From the NCBI GenBank assembly GCA_002733905.1, contig NVXK01000013.1:43286-102119 (forward strand): 58,834 bases of DNA. Direction: 5' to 3'. Source of the DNA: Robiginitomaculum sp. GTDB taxonomy: Bacteria; Pseudomonadota; Alphaproteobacteria; Caulobacterales; Maricaulaceae. How positions within the stretch are numbered: the stretch's first letter is position 1; every line of letters starts with the position of its first letter. Below, in pieces: positions 43,236 through 50,885 of this stretch. Made by a program: the position numbers and the translations under genes. The notes beneath the pieces were generated by a model, which did not search any database, was not told the origin of the DNA, and saw only the letters and a list, made by a program, of their open reading frames with translations.

Positions 43236-44462
43236 ATGTCAGCGGTACCTGCGCTAGAATTAACAGAAGAAATTACAGAAGAGACGCCGCCAACTACTGT
43301 GCGAAAAGCATTGGTAAAACGTCTCTCTGATGTGATTTGTATCCCCGCATCTCAACTTCCGCCGCAGGAACGGCATATGGCTGGTGATGTGCTTGTTGAA
43401 CTCCTAAGAGACGCGGACGTGAAGATCCGAGAAAGCGTTGCCAAACGACTCGTCATGTTGAACGAAGCACCGCGAACAATTCTTGTCATTCTGTCCAAAG
43501 ATGAAATCCAGGTCGCGCAGCACGTATTAGAAAAAAGTAAAAGTTTAACGGATTCTGACCTTATTCAAATTGCACGTAAAGTATCATTGGCACATCGTAA
43601 AGTGATCGCACAACGTCGTTATGTGACTGACGCCGTTGTTGACGTTCTTGTCGAATTTTTGGAAGAAGAAGTTGTCGAAACGCTTCTTAAGAATAAAGGG
43701 GCGAGTTTGTCGGAGACGGCGATACAGCGTATTTTAACGGTTTCGCGCCAACATCAAAATTATGTGAAGCTCCTATGTAAGCGCGATGAGTTAAGGCCGT
43801 CACACGGACTTACCATGTTTTGGTGGGCTAATACTCAAAACCGGAAAACAATTTTGCAAAGATTTGCTGTAACACGTGCGGTTTTACAAAGTAGTTGCGC
43901 CGATCTTTACCCATTGGCTGCGGCCGAAGGCTGGAATGACGCGGCTGTGCGTAAGTCATTACAATTTATCGAGCGGAGACAGAGAAATCGCGCTGCGATC
44001 GAGCGTTCAAATTTTGAGAATTTGGAAGAAGCCATTACACATGCCGGTGTAAACGGCATGTCACGGGATGTTGCACAAGAAATATCGTATATTTCAGGCA
44101 TTAAACCGGCCACTGGCGCACAAATTATGTCCGATAAAGGCGGGGAAGCGATTGCAATTTTATGCAAAGCCACGGGCTTGAAGCGAGATTACATCCATAA
44201 ACTCTGGCGCGCATTATTGCGCCCTGAAATGTTGGAAGATGGTCGTGAAAACCCTGTATTGCTTGAAGCCGTGCAAATATATGATGGAATTTCAACCGAC
44301 AATGCCCAAACTGTATTGCGGTATTGGAACTGGTCATTGACATCTTCACTTACACCAGAAGTTCTACAATATATTAAACGCGGCGTTATTCCAAAAGAAG
44401 AAGATTTTGGGGCGGCGGCCATTACTGCGGCACTGGTTTTCGGTAATCGGAAACAAGGCTGA
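43236..44462 (+). CDS. DUF2336 domain-containing protein
   Basis: A 408-residue all-helical protein. The first half carries HEAT-like repeats characteristic of DUF2336 (MAGDVLVELLRDADVKIRES, LVILSKDEIQVAQHVLEKSK, DLIQIARKVSLAHRKVIAQR, VVDVLVEFLEEEVVETLLKN). This family is almost limited to alphaproteobacteria and has no established function. No signal peptide or membrane segment is seen, so it is cytoplasmic. It stands alone between ptrB and the Mrp operon. Confidence 0.82.
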   Translation: MSAVPALELTEEITEETPPTTVRKALVKRLSDVICIPASQLPPQERHMAGDVLVELLRDADVKIRESVAKRLVMLNEAPRTILVILSKDEIQVAQHVLEKSKSLTDSDLIQIARKVSLAHRKVIAQRRYVTDAVVDVLVEFLEEEVVETLLKNKGASLSETAIQRILTVSRQHQNYVKLLCKRDELRPSHGLTMFWWANTQNRKTILQRFAVTRAVLQSSCADLYPLAAAEGWNDAAVRKSLQFIERRQRNRAAIERSNFENLEEAITHAGVNGMSRDVAQEISYISGIKPATGAQIMSDKGGEAIAILCKATGLKRDYIHKLWRALLRPEMLEDGRENPVLLEAVQIYDGISTDNAQTVLRYWNWSLTSSLTPEVLQYIKRGVIPKEEDFGAAAITAALVFGNRKQG

Positions 44463-44523
44463 ATCACGTGAGTTTATGTGAAACTGTCAAGGTATTTATT
44501 TTTAAAAACTAGCCTCTGAAGGC

Positions 44524-44552
44524 TTGGCCACACATTATATTACCGCTATATT
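44524..44552 (+). promoter_or_regulatory. candidate promoter of the Mrp antiporter operon
   Basis: TTGGCC at 44524-44529, 17 bases, TATATT at 44547-44552. The -10 matches five of six bases. A start near 44559 would leave a leader of about 55 bases containing the hairpin at 44571-44590. Confidence 0.45.
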
Positions 44553-44570
44553 GTCCCCCAATAATATATG

Positions 44571-44590
44571 GATCATTTTGAGAAATGATC
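44571..44590. promoter_or_regulatory. perfect inverted repeat in the leader of the Mrp operon
   Basis: GATCATTT, loop TGAG, AAATGATC: two perfect 8-base arms, 23 bases before the first start codon. It may act as an operator or as an mRNA hairpin near the ribosome binding site. Confidence 0.6.
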
Positions 44591-44613
44591 TAATGATATG
44601 GTAGGGATAAGAA

Positions 44614-45144
44614 ATGGTGAGATCGGCATTATTATTGCTGTGTGTTTTGGTGGCATATTGGTTCACGCTCTCTGGGTATTTTGATCACACAGTTTTACTG
44701 GTTACAGGTGGCATTTCAATTTTATTAGTGATTGGCCTTGCTGCGCGGATGAAACTGCTAGACTCAGAAACGGTTCCTTACGGCAAAGTGAAGACACTTG
44801 GGTATTTCGTGTGGTTGTTTAAAGAAATTGGTAAAGCGAATATGATTGTCGTGAAGGCAGTGTTAAATCCTGATATGAAAATTTCTCCGTCCATGATCAG
44901 TGTCGATATGAAGCAAAGCACCGATCTTGGTCGCACTGTGTTCGCCAATTCTATCACTCTTACCCCGGGTACGATTTCCGTCGAACTAGAGGATGGCCAG
45001 ATTAAAGTGCATGCTTTACTTACCGAAATGACGGATTTATCTGGGTTTGAAGAAATGAGTGAGCGTGCAGGTCGCGCTGTAAATGACCCAATGCTTGGAA
45101 AGCCTGCGAAAAAAACTAAAAAACCCGCGAGAAAAGGCAAATAG
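44614..45144 (+). CDS. mrpE: Mrp antiporter subunit E
   Basis: A 176-residue MrpE/MnhE. Two N-terminal hydrophobic segments (LLLLCVLVAYWFTLSGYF; VLLVTGGISILLVIGLAARM) and the family segment LGYFVWLFKEIGKANMIVVK, then TVFANSITLTPGTISVELED. Its Lys-rich tail (KPAKKTKKPARKGK) is unusual. First gene of a ten-gene operon for a cation/proton antiporter in the inner membrane; it overlaps or abuts each following gene. Confidence 0.92.
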   Translation: MVRSALLLLCVLVAYWFTLSGYFDHTVLLVTGGISILLVIGLAARMKLLDSETVPYGKVKTLGYFVWLFKEIGKANMIVVKAVLNPDMKISPSMISVDMKQSTDLGRTVFANSITLTPGTISVELEDGQIKVHALLTEMTDLSGFEEMSERAGRAVNDPMLGKPAKKTKKPARKGK

Positions 45145-45492
45145 ATGGCATATTTCTTGGAAATGTTAAACCTTGGCGCGGCATTGTTTATGCTTATCGC
45201 TATGGCGCTCATGTTGGGGCGACTTTTGTCTGGCCCAACATTATATGACCGCATTTTGGCTGTGAATGCTTTCGGCACCAAGACGGTGTTATTCCTGTGT
45301 GTGTTTTCATTTGTCATTGGAAGGCCTGATGGTATTGATATTGCAATTCTTTATTCGCTTATGAATTTTATTGCGACAATCGCAGTGCTAAAATTCTTCC
45401 GTTACCGCGCACTCGATATATCCCTCGAACGGGCTCATATTGACAAGGCGACTGTGAAAACTGGACGGGCAAAGCGGGGGAGCCGTAAATGA
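45145..45492 (+). CDS. mrpF: Mrp antiporter subunit F
   Basis: A 115-residue MrpF/PhaF protein with three membrane helices and the conserved segment RLLSGPTLYDRILAVNAFGT followed by IDIAILYSLMNFIATIAVLK. It starts directly after the mrpE stop, and its stop overlaps the mrpG start by four bases. The C-terminal basic extension (TVKTGRAKRGSRK) again adds Lys/Arg. Confidence 0.92.
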   Translation: MAYFLEMLNLGAALFMLIAMALMLGRLLSGPTLYDRILAVNAFGTKTVLFLCVFSFVIGRPDGIDIAILYSLMNFIATIAVLKFFRYRALDISLERAHIDKATVKTGRAKRGSRK

Positions 45493-45851
45493 GTATTGCT
45501 ATTTTATTAATGGGACTCAGCGCAATTTTGATAAGCGCTGGCGTGTTCTTTGTATTGGCGGGGGCTGTTGGCGTTTTGCGCTTACCTGATTTTTATACAC
45601 GTATGCACGCGGCAGGTATGACCGATACATTAGGTGCAGAGCTCGTCATTTTAGGGCTTATGGTACAAGCTGGTTTCTCTCAAACAAGTCTGAAGCTATT
45701 TTTGGTCGCCTTCTTGTTGTTTATCACGAGTCCGACGGCGTCACATGCGCTTGCAAATGCAGCTCATCAAGCCGGGTTAAAACCTTTACTCGGTAAATTC
45801 CGTGCGCCTACCCCTTCGGAGCTCAGCGCAGGTAAAGAGGAGAAACGCTAA
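45489..45851 (+). CDS. mrpG: Mrp antiporter subunit G
   Basis: A 120-residue MrpG/PhaG protein with three helices. The signature is GAVGVLRLPDFYTRMHAAGM, then TDTLGAELVILGLM and the FITSPTASHALANAAHQAG segment. Start ATGA overlaps the mrpF stop and its own stop overlaps the next start by one base, as expected for a tightly coupled operon. Confidence 0.92.
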   Translation: MSIAILLMGLSAILISAGVFFVLAGAVGVLRLPDFYTRMHAAGMTDTLGAELVILGLMVQAGFSQTSLKLFLVAFLLFITSPTASHALANAAHQAGLKPLLGKFRAPTPSELSAGKEEKR

Positions 45852-46552
45852 TGGGCTCTTCTCCCGAACTTATTCTCAACCTTGGCTTGATGGCGATGCT
45901 AATCGTTGTCGCTTTTGCGGTTGTGCGTATGCGCTCTCTTTTCGCTATTGTTATGTTACAAGGTGTGTATTCACTCTTGTCTGCGGCTTGGTTTGTGTCT
46001 TTGGACGCGGTTGATGTTGCTTTTACCGAAGCGGCCGTGGGCGCAGGTATCTCCACCGTGCTTATGCTCGGCGCAATGCTGCTTACTGATAGAAATGCAA
46101 AACCAATATCTGTGCGTCAAAAAATGGGGCCGTTTTTGATTGTGGTCGTGGCTGGATTGGCGATGTTTTATGCGATCGGTGATATGCCTGCCTATGGGGA
46201 CGCAATGTCACCTGCAAATGCCTATATCGGCGCAGAATATATAGAAGCCACTAAACGTGAGATTTTCTTGCCAAATGTGGTAACGGCCGTTCTCGCAAGT
46301 TATCGTGGCTTTGATACATTCGGGGAAACTGTTGTGATATTCATGGCGGGTCTTGGGATTATGCTCTTGCTTGGTCTCGACGGCAAAGCAGGCCAATGGC
46401 GCGCAAAGCCAAATGGACGTAATATCTGTACGTCTTCACCACCAGCGCGTAAAATGGCATCTGCGCTTGAAGCGCCAGTGGCGACGAAAAAACGTACCGT
46501 GAAAAAAGCGACAAAAAAGCCAAAGTCTAAAACGGCGGGGACAAAATCATGA
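45851..46552 (+). CDS. MbhD-MbhE fusion (equivalent of the MrpA C-terminus, DUF4040)
   Basis: A 233-residue membrane protein. The first part matches MbhD/DUF4040 (VRMRSLFAIVMLQGVYSLLS, AVDVAFTEAAVGAGISTVLM) and the second MbhE (EIFLPNVVTAVLASYRGFDT, FGETVVIF). In classical Mrp complexes both lie at the C-terminus of the 800-residue MrpA; here they are a separate gene. The last 45 residues form a soluble, Lys-rich tail (KKRTVKKATKKPKSK), like those on the preceding subunits. Its GAG of TFGET is a conserved functional Glu in the family. Confidence 0.85.
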   Translation: MGSSPELILNLGLMAMLIVVAFAVVRMRSLFAIVMLQGVYSLLSAAWFVSLDAVDVAFTEAAVGAGISTVLMLGAMLLTDRNAKPISVRQKMGPFLIVVVAGLAMFYAIGDMPAYGDAMSPANAYIGAEYIEATKREIFLPNVVTAVLASYRGFDTFGETVVIFMAGLGIMLLLGLDGKAGQWRAKPNGRNICTSSPPARKMASALEAPVATKKRTVKKATKKPKSKTAGTKS

Positions 46553-46992
46553 GTCCGCATCTCATCCTAAAAGTCGTTGCCAAAATGCTAATACCGCTGA
46601 TCGCGTTATTTGGTTTTTATGTTCAATTTCATGGTGACTTTGGCCCTGGCGGCGGTTTTCAAGCAGGGGTAATCCTTGCGGCGGCTGTTATTCTTTACGC
46701 GCTTATCTTTGGTGTCGACGCTGCGAAAAAAGCGGTGCCAGAATCGTGGATACGTATTGGCATGTCATTCGGCGTATTGCTATATGGCGGTACGGGCGTA
46801 GCAACATGGTTTCTTGGCGGGAACTTCCTTGATTACACAGTATTTGCGCCGCACAGCACACATGCAGCAGGGCAGCATTGGGGGATTTTTGCAGTAGAAC
46901 TTGGTGTTCTTTGCACTGTTACCTGCGCCATGCTCGCAATATTTTATGCGTTCGGGAGCCGTATTCCTGAATTGTCGGACGAGGACTGGTAG
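46549..46992 (+). CDS. mrpB: Mrp antiporter subunit B
   Basis: A 147-residue MnhB/MrpB protein. Four helices and the diagnostic FHGDFGPGGGFQAGVILAAA, plus the later GGNFLDYTVF and HWGIFAVELGVLCTVTCAML. It overlaps the preceding gene by four bases and mrpC starts directly after its stop. Confidence 0.92.
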   Translation: MSPHLILKVVAKMLIPLIALFGFYVQFHGDFGPGGGFQAGVILAAAVILYALIFGVDAAKKAVPESWIRIGMSFGVLLYGGTGVATWFLGGNFLDYTVFAPHSTHAAGQHWGIFAVELGVLCTVTCAMLAIFYAFGSRIPELSDEDW

Positions 46993-47490
46993 ATGACATC
47001 CATTTTCGAACATTATAATTACGCGGTAGTTATCGTCTTGATGATGACGGGCCTCTATGTGGTTTTTGCTTCTAGTAATATGATTAAAAAACTTGTTGGC
47101 CTAAGTGTGTTTCAAACATCTGTATTTATCCTCTATATTACGATTGGGAAAGTCGCAGGTGGGAAACCGCCAATTATTGACCCCTCAGATTTTAAAACCC
47201 ACCATGGAAATGGACATGAAGTGGTTCAAGCGGGCGAACACGCCGCCGCTGATACTTCTCATGTGGATACATCTCATAGTATCGTTGAAACTGTGCATTC
47301 AACATCTGACGCGATTTACTCAAACCCATTGCCGCATGTACTTATTCTGACCGCCATTGTGGTGGGCGTCGCGACATTGGCAATCGGACTCGCGCTTGTT
47401 GTGCGTACCCGTGAAGCATATGGCACAATTGAAGAAGACGAGATTGATCAGCTCGATTATCAAAATAATTTAGAAGGACGTACGGGTTAA
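46993..47490 (+). CDS. mrpC: Mrp antiporter subunit C (NuoK-like) with enlarged loop
   Basis: A 165-residue NuoK/MrpC homologue. The three helices are NYAVVIVLMMTGLYVVFAS, LVGLSVFQTSVFILYITIG and HVLILTAIVVGVATLAIGLA. It is about 50 residues longer than usual because of a polar His/Ser/Thr/Asp-rich insertion between the second and third helix (HHGNGHEVVQAGEHAAADTS...). His residues there may bind metal or sense pH; this is speculation. Its stop overlaps the next start by one base. Confidence 0.9.
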   Translation: MTSIFEHYNYAVVIVLMMTGLYVVFASSNMIKKLVGLSVFQTSVFILYITIGKVAGGKPPIIDPSDFKTHHGNGHEVVQAGEHAAADTSHVDTSHSIVETVHSTSDAIYSNPLPHVLILTAIVVGVATLAIGLALVVRTREAYGTIEEDEIDQLDYQNNLEGRTG

Positions 47491-49061
47491 TGAATATTAC
47501 CTCTCTATATCCACAATGGGTTTTTACCCATGGGCCGGCATTGCTCGTTGTTTTGCCATTAATGATGGCAGTTATTACGGCGTTATTGCCAAGTAAAAAC
47601 GCGGTAGGCGCAAAGCTTGCATGGTTATTTACACTCGGCACTGTGGTCGTATGTGCGTTGTTAGCCTTTGCGCTTCTCATGCAAGTGATCAGCCACGGCC
47701 CTGTCAGCTACGCTATGGGTGGTTGGGAGCCTCCAATCGGCATTGGCTATTATATCGACGCGCTCAATGCACCGATTTTGCTACTGATTACAGTGATAGG
47801 TACATTGTGCATGATATATGCGCTGCCAAGTATTGCCGCCGAAGTCGAACCCACAAAACGTGCCTTGTTCTATTCCGCATTCCTCGTAAGTTTCGCAGGC
47901 CTTTTGGGCATGGTTGCCACGGGCGATGCCTTTAACGTTTTCGTATTTTTGGAAGTTTCGTCAATTTCAACCTATGTCTTGGTGGCTATGGGCGCGAGCC
48001 GTGATCGCCGCGCGCTCACATCTGCCTATAATTATTTGATGATGGGCAGTATTGGTGCCACGTTCTTTGTCATTGGTATTGGCTTTATATATATGCAAAC
48101 AGGGACGCTCAATATGATTGATATTGCACGTGTCTTGCAAGATGGTGGCGTCGATAGCCGTGTCACAAAATTGGCATTCGCTTTTATAGTGATTGGTCTT
48201 GGCTTGAAACTCGCAATGTTTCCATTGCATACATGGTTGCCGGGTGCATATGCATATGCACCAAGTTTTGTAACGGCCTTCCTTGCCGCAACTGCGACCA
48301 AAGCGGCGCTTTATCTTTTGCTACGGTTTAGCTTTACAATCTTCGACCCAAGTTGGGATTTTGTTGCCAAAAGCTTAATGTACCTTCTCGCAGGCATGGG
48401 CATTGTCGGCATGATGGTCGCAAGTTTACAGGCTATTTTCCAAAATGATATTCGCCGCGTTCTCGCTTTTTCCTCCGTTGCACAGGTTGGCTATATGTTG
48501 CTTGGCGTTGGCATGGTGACAACACTTGGTTTGACCGCAGGGTATTTGCACATGCTAAATCACGCCATTATGAAAGGCGCGCTTTTCATAGCCGTTGGCG
48601 CGTTCTGGTACCGTTTCGGAATCACACAAGTTTCCGACATGAAGGGCTTAGGCAAAACAATGCCTTTAACGATGGCTGGTTTTACAATTGCAGGACTGTC
48701 TTTGATCGGTGTACCGGGAACCGTTGGTTTCGTCTCTAAGCTTGCGCTTGTACGCGCCGCCGCCGAAAATGGTTGGTGGTGGGCTGTCGGTGTTATTGTT
48801 GTGACATCCATCCTTGCAATCATTTATATTGGTCGCCTTATTGAACAGGCCTATTTCCACCCTGCACCTAAAATTGGCAATAAGACTGTTGCGAAAAACG
48901 AAGCGCCTTTGGCAATGCTCATCCCGCTTTGGATTCTTGCTATTTCGGCCATTGTGCTTGGGATTAATGCCGAATGGACAACAAGTCTTGCAGAGGCGGC
49001 CGCGCATGTATTGTCGGGTGGGCCAATTGTTGAATTTCCACACGCAGTAGGAGGGCATTAA
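47490..49061 (+). CDS. mrpD: Mrp antiporter subunit D (NuoN/M-like), first of three
   Basis: A 523-residue proton-pumping antiporter subunit with about 14 helices. The essential Glu of the fifth helix is in DAFNVFVFLEVSSISTYVLV, the Lys/His of helices 7-8 in KLAMFPLHTWLPGAYAYAPS and AATATKAALYLL, and the helix-break region in LNHAIMKGALFIAVGAFW. This is the best candidate for the standard MrpD. Start ATG overlaps the mrpC stop; the next gene follows after one base. Confidence 0.92.
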   Translation: MNITSLYPQWVFTHGPALLVVLPLMMAVITALLPSKNAVGAKLAWLFTLGTVVVCALLAFALLMQVISHGPVSYAMGGWEPPIGIGYYIDALNAPILLLITVIGTLCMIYALPSIAAEVEPTKRALFYSAFLVSFAGLLGMVATGDAFNVFVFLEVSSISTYVLVAMGASRDRRALTSAYNYLMMGSIGATFFVIGIGFIYMQTGTLNMIDIARVLQDGGVDSRVTKLAFAFIVIGLGLKLAMFPLHTWLPGAYAYAPSFVTAFLAATATKAALYLLLRFSFTIFDPSWDFVAKSLMYLLAGMGIVGMMVASLQAIFQNDIRRVLAFSSVAQVGYMLLGVGMVTTLGLTAGYLHMLNHAIMKGALFIAVGAFWYRFGITQVSDMKGLGKTMPLTMAGFTIAGLSLIGVPGTVGFVSKLALVRAAAENGWWWAVGVIVVTSILAIIYIGRLIEQAYFHPAPKIGNKTVAKNEAPLAMLIPLWILAISAIVLGINAEWTTSLAEAAAHVLSGGPIVEFPHAVGGH

Positions 49062-49062
49062 T

Positions 49063-50556
49063 ATGACACCCGAATTTGCTCTTATTGCTTTATTGGCGAT
49101 CCCTGCGATTGCGGCACTTCTTATTCCGCTCGCACGTAAAACCCCAAATATCCGTGAAGGTATTACCTTTGTCGCGGCAGTGGCATTGCTTGCGAATGTG
49201 ATTTGGCTTGTGCGCTATGTCGGTCAAAGCCCCGAGCATCGTCCTGAACTTTTCTTGATCCAGTTCGCAGGTAGTTTTGAACTTAAACTCGTACTTGAAC
49301 CTCTGGGCGCCGTGTTTGCCGGAATTGCATCGTCTTTATGGCTTGTGAATACGGTCTTCACCATTGGCTATATGCGCGACAATAAAGAAAAAAATCAAAC
49401 GCGGTTTTTCACATGTGTAGCGATCGCAATCTCTGCCGTTATGGGGATTGCCAGTGCAGGTAATCTGATCACACTCTTTGTGTTTTATGAAATTCTCACA
49501 CTGTCTACTTTCCCTCTGGTTACCCATAAAGGTGACGCAGCGGCGAAAAAAGGTGGCCGCATCTATCTTTTGATTTTGATGGCAACATCACTTGGACTGC
49601 TTTTGCCAGCGATCATCGGTACACATGTTCTCGCAGGGACGACGGATTTTCAAGTCGGCGGTCTCTTCCCCGAAGGGTTCAGCCTTACGGCGGCCAGTAT
49701 TCTTCTGCTTCTCTTTGCCTTCGGCATTGGCAAAGCGGCCCTGATGCCAATCCATCCTTGGTTACCGAATGCGATGGTCGCTCCCACGCCCGTAAGCGCA
49801 CTTTTACATGCAGTGGCGGTTGTGAAAGCAGGTGTGTTCACCATGCTGAAAGTCGTGGTCTATGTATTCGGGATCGAGCTCGCAGGGCAAACATCTGCGA
49901 GTACGCTTTTGTGTTGGATCGCCGCGATTACCATTGTCTTGGCATCGGTTATTGCACTCCGCAAAGATAATCTGAAAGCACGGCTTGCCTATTCTACGAT
50001 TAGCCAGCTTGCCTATATTACACTCGGCGCAATGCTTGCAGCCCCTGCTGCTATTCTCGGCGCGAGTTTGCAAATCGTTATGCATGCATGGGGCAAGATT
50101 ACTTTGTTTATGTGTGCTGGTGCGATTTATACCGTAGCACATCGTACAAATATTAGTTCGTTCAATGGTCTTGGCCGTACAATGCCATTTGTATTTGGTG
50201 CGTTTTTAGTCGGATCTTTATCTATTATTGGCCTGCCACCTATGGGTGGATCTTGGCCTAAATATTACCTCATGGTTGGCGCACTGGAATCTGGTCAACA
50301 AGCCTTGATTGCTGCGCTCGTTATCTCGTCAATTTTAAACGTGGCTTACCTTGTACCCATTGCGATACGTGGATTTATGTTGCCGCCAGATGATCCGAAA
50401 GCAGACGCGAAAATTGCCAAGAAATTAAAGGCACATCGTTTTGTACGTTTCGCGCCTGTATTCACCGCAGCAGGGGCATTCGCACTGTTTTTTGCGATTA
50501 CACCGCTCGTTGAATATCTTAAACCAATTCTACCAAATTCAGTAGGAGGCCTGTAA
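49063..50556 (+). CDS. NuoL/MrpA-like antiporter subunit, second of three
   Basis: A 497-residue antiporter subunit with the helix-5 Glu in NLITLFVFYEILTLSTFPLV and the segment HPWLPNAMVAPTPVSALLHA VAVVKAG, which is closer to NuoL/MrpA than to MrpD. It probably takes the place of the N-terminal part of MrpA. The final hydrophilic portion (PPDDPKADAKIAKKLKAHRF) is short. It overlaps the following small gene by one base. Confidence 0.9.
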   Translation: MTPEFALIALLAIPAIAALLIPLARKTPNIREGITFVAAVALLANVIWLVRYVGQSPEHRPELFLIQFAGSFELKLVLEPLGAVFAGIASSLWLVNTVFTIGYMRDNKEKNQTRFFTCVAIAISAVMGIASAGNLITLFVFYEILTLSTFPLVTHKGDAAAKKGGRIYLLILMATSLGLLLPAIIGTHVLAGTTDFQVGGLFPEGFSLTAASILLLLFAFGIGKAALMPIHPWLPNAMVAPTPVSALLHAVAVVKAGVFTMLKVVVYVFGIELAGQTSASTLLCWIAAITIVLASVIALRKDNLKARLAYSTISQLAYITLGAMLAAPAAILGASLQIVMHAWGKITLFMCAGAIYTVAHRTNISSFNGLGRTMPFVFGAFLVGSLSIIGLPPMGGSWPKYYLMVGALESGQQALIAALVISSILNVAYLVPIAIRGFMLPPDDPKADAKIAKKLKAHRFVRFAPVFTAAGAFALFFAITPLVEYLKPILPNSVGGL

Positions 50557-50885
50557 TGGCGAAAAAGCCAAAGAAAAACACGACAGGCTTAACCCGAGCG
50601 CAGATTAAAGAACGTACAGAGGCTCATCCTTTGGCTGTTCCATTTCTGTGGTTAGGTAAAGAAAAAATAATCAAAAACTTTATCTTTGTACCGCTGTTTG
50701 GTTTAATATTCTTCTCATTGCTTGGGTTTAAATACCCATTGCATCATCCTGCGTCATGGGATTTTGCGTTTTCCTATACACTTATCGGCTTTGCCGCATA
50801 TTCATTTGTCGTGCTGATGGCATGGCCATTGTTCAAGCTCCTTGCCCGAGATGAAAACTATTACGGGGAGGAAGATAATGATTAA
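50556..50885 (+). CDS. small membrane protein within the Mrp operon, unknown
   Basis: A 109-residue protein with a Lys/Thr-rich N-terminus (KKPKKNTTGLTRAQIKERTE) and two membrane helices (FIFVPLFGLIFFSLLGFKY and YTLIGFAAYSFVVLMAWPLF). It is not one of the standard Mrp subunits that I recognise. Its end overlaps the next start by eight bases (ATGATTAA), so it is coupled to the third D-type subunit and is likely an accessory part of the complex. Confidence 0.75.
   Translation: MAKKPKKNTTGLTRAQIKERTEAHPLAVPFLWLGKEKIIKNFIFVPLFGLIFFSLLGFKYPLHHPASWDFAFSYTLIGFAAYSFVVLMAWPLFKLLARDENYYGEEDND

Noticed and set aside
44506-44535. Possible terminator after the DUF2336 gene (AGCCT/AGGCT)
   Set aside because: The stem is only five base pairs and no T-run follows; this stretch is better read as part of the Mrp promoter.
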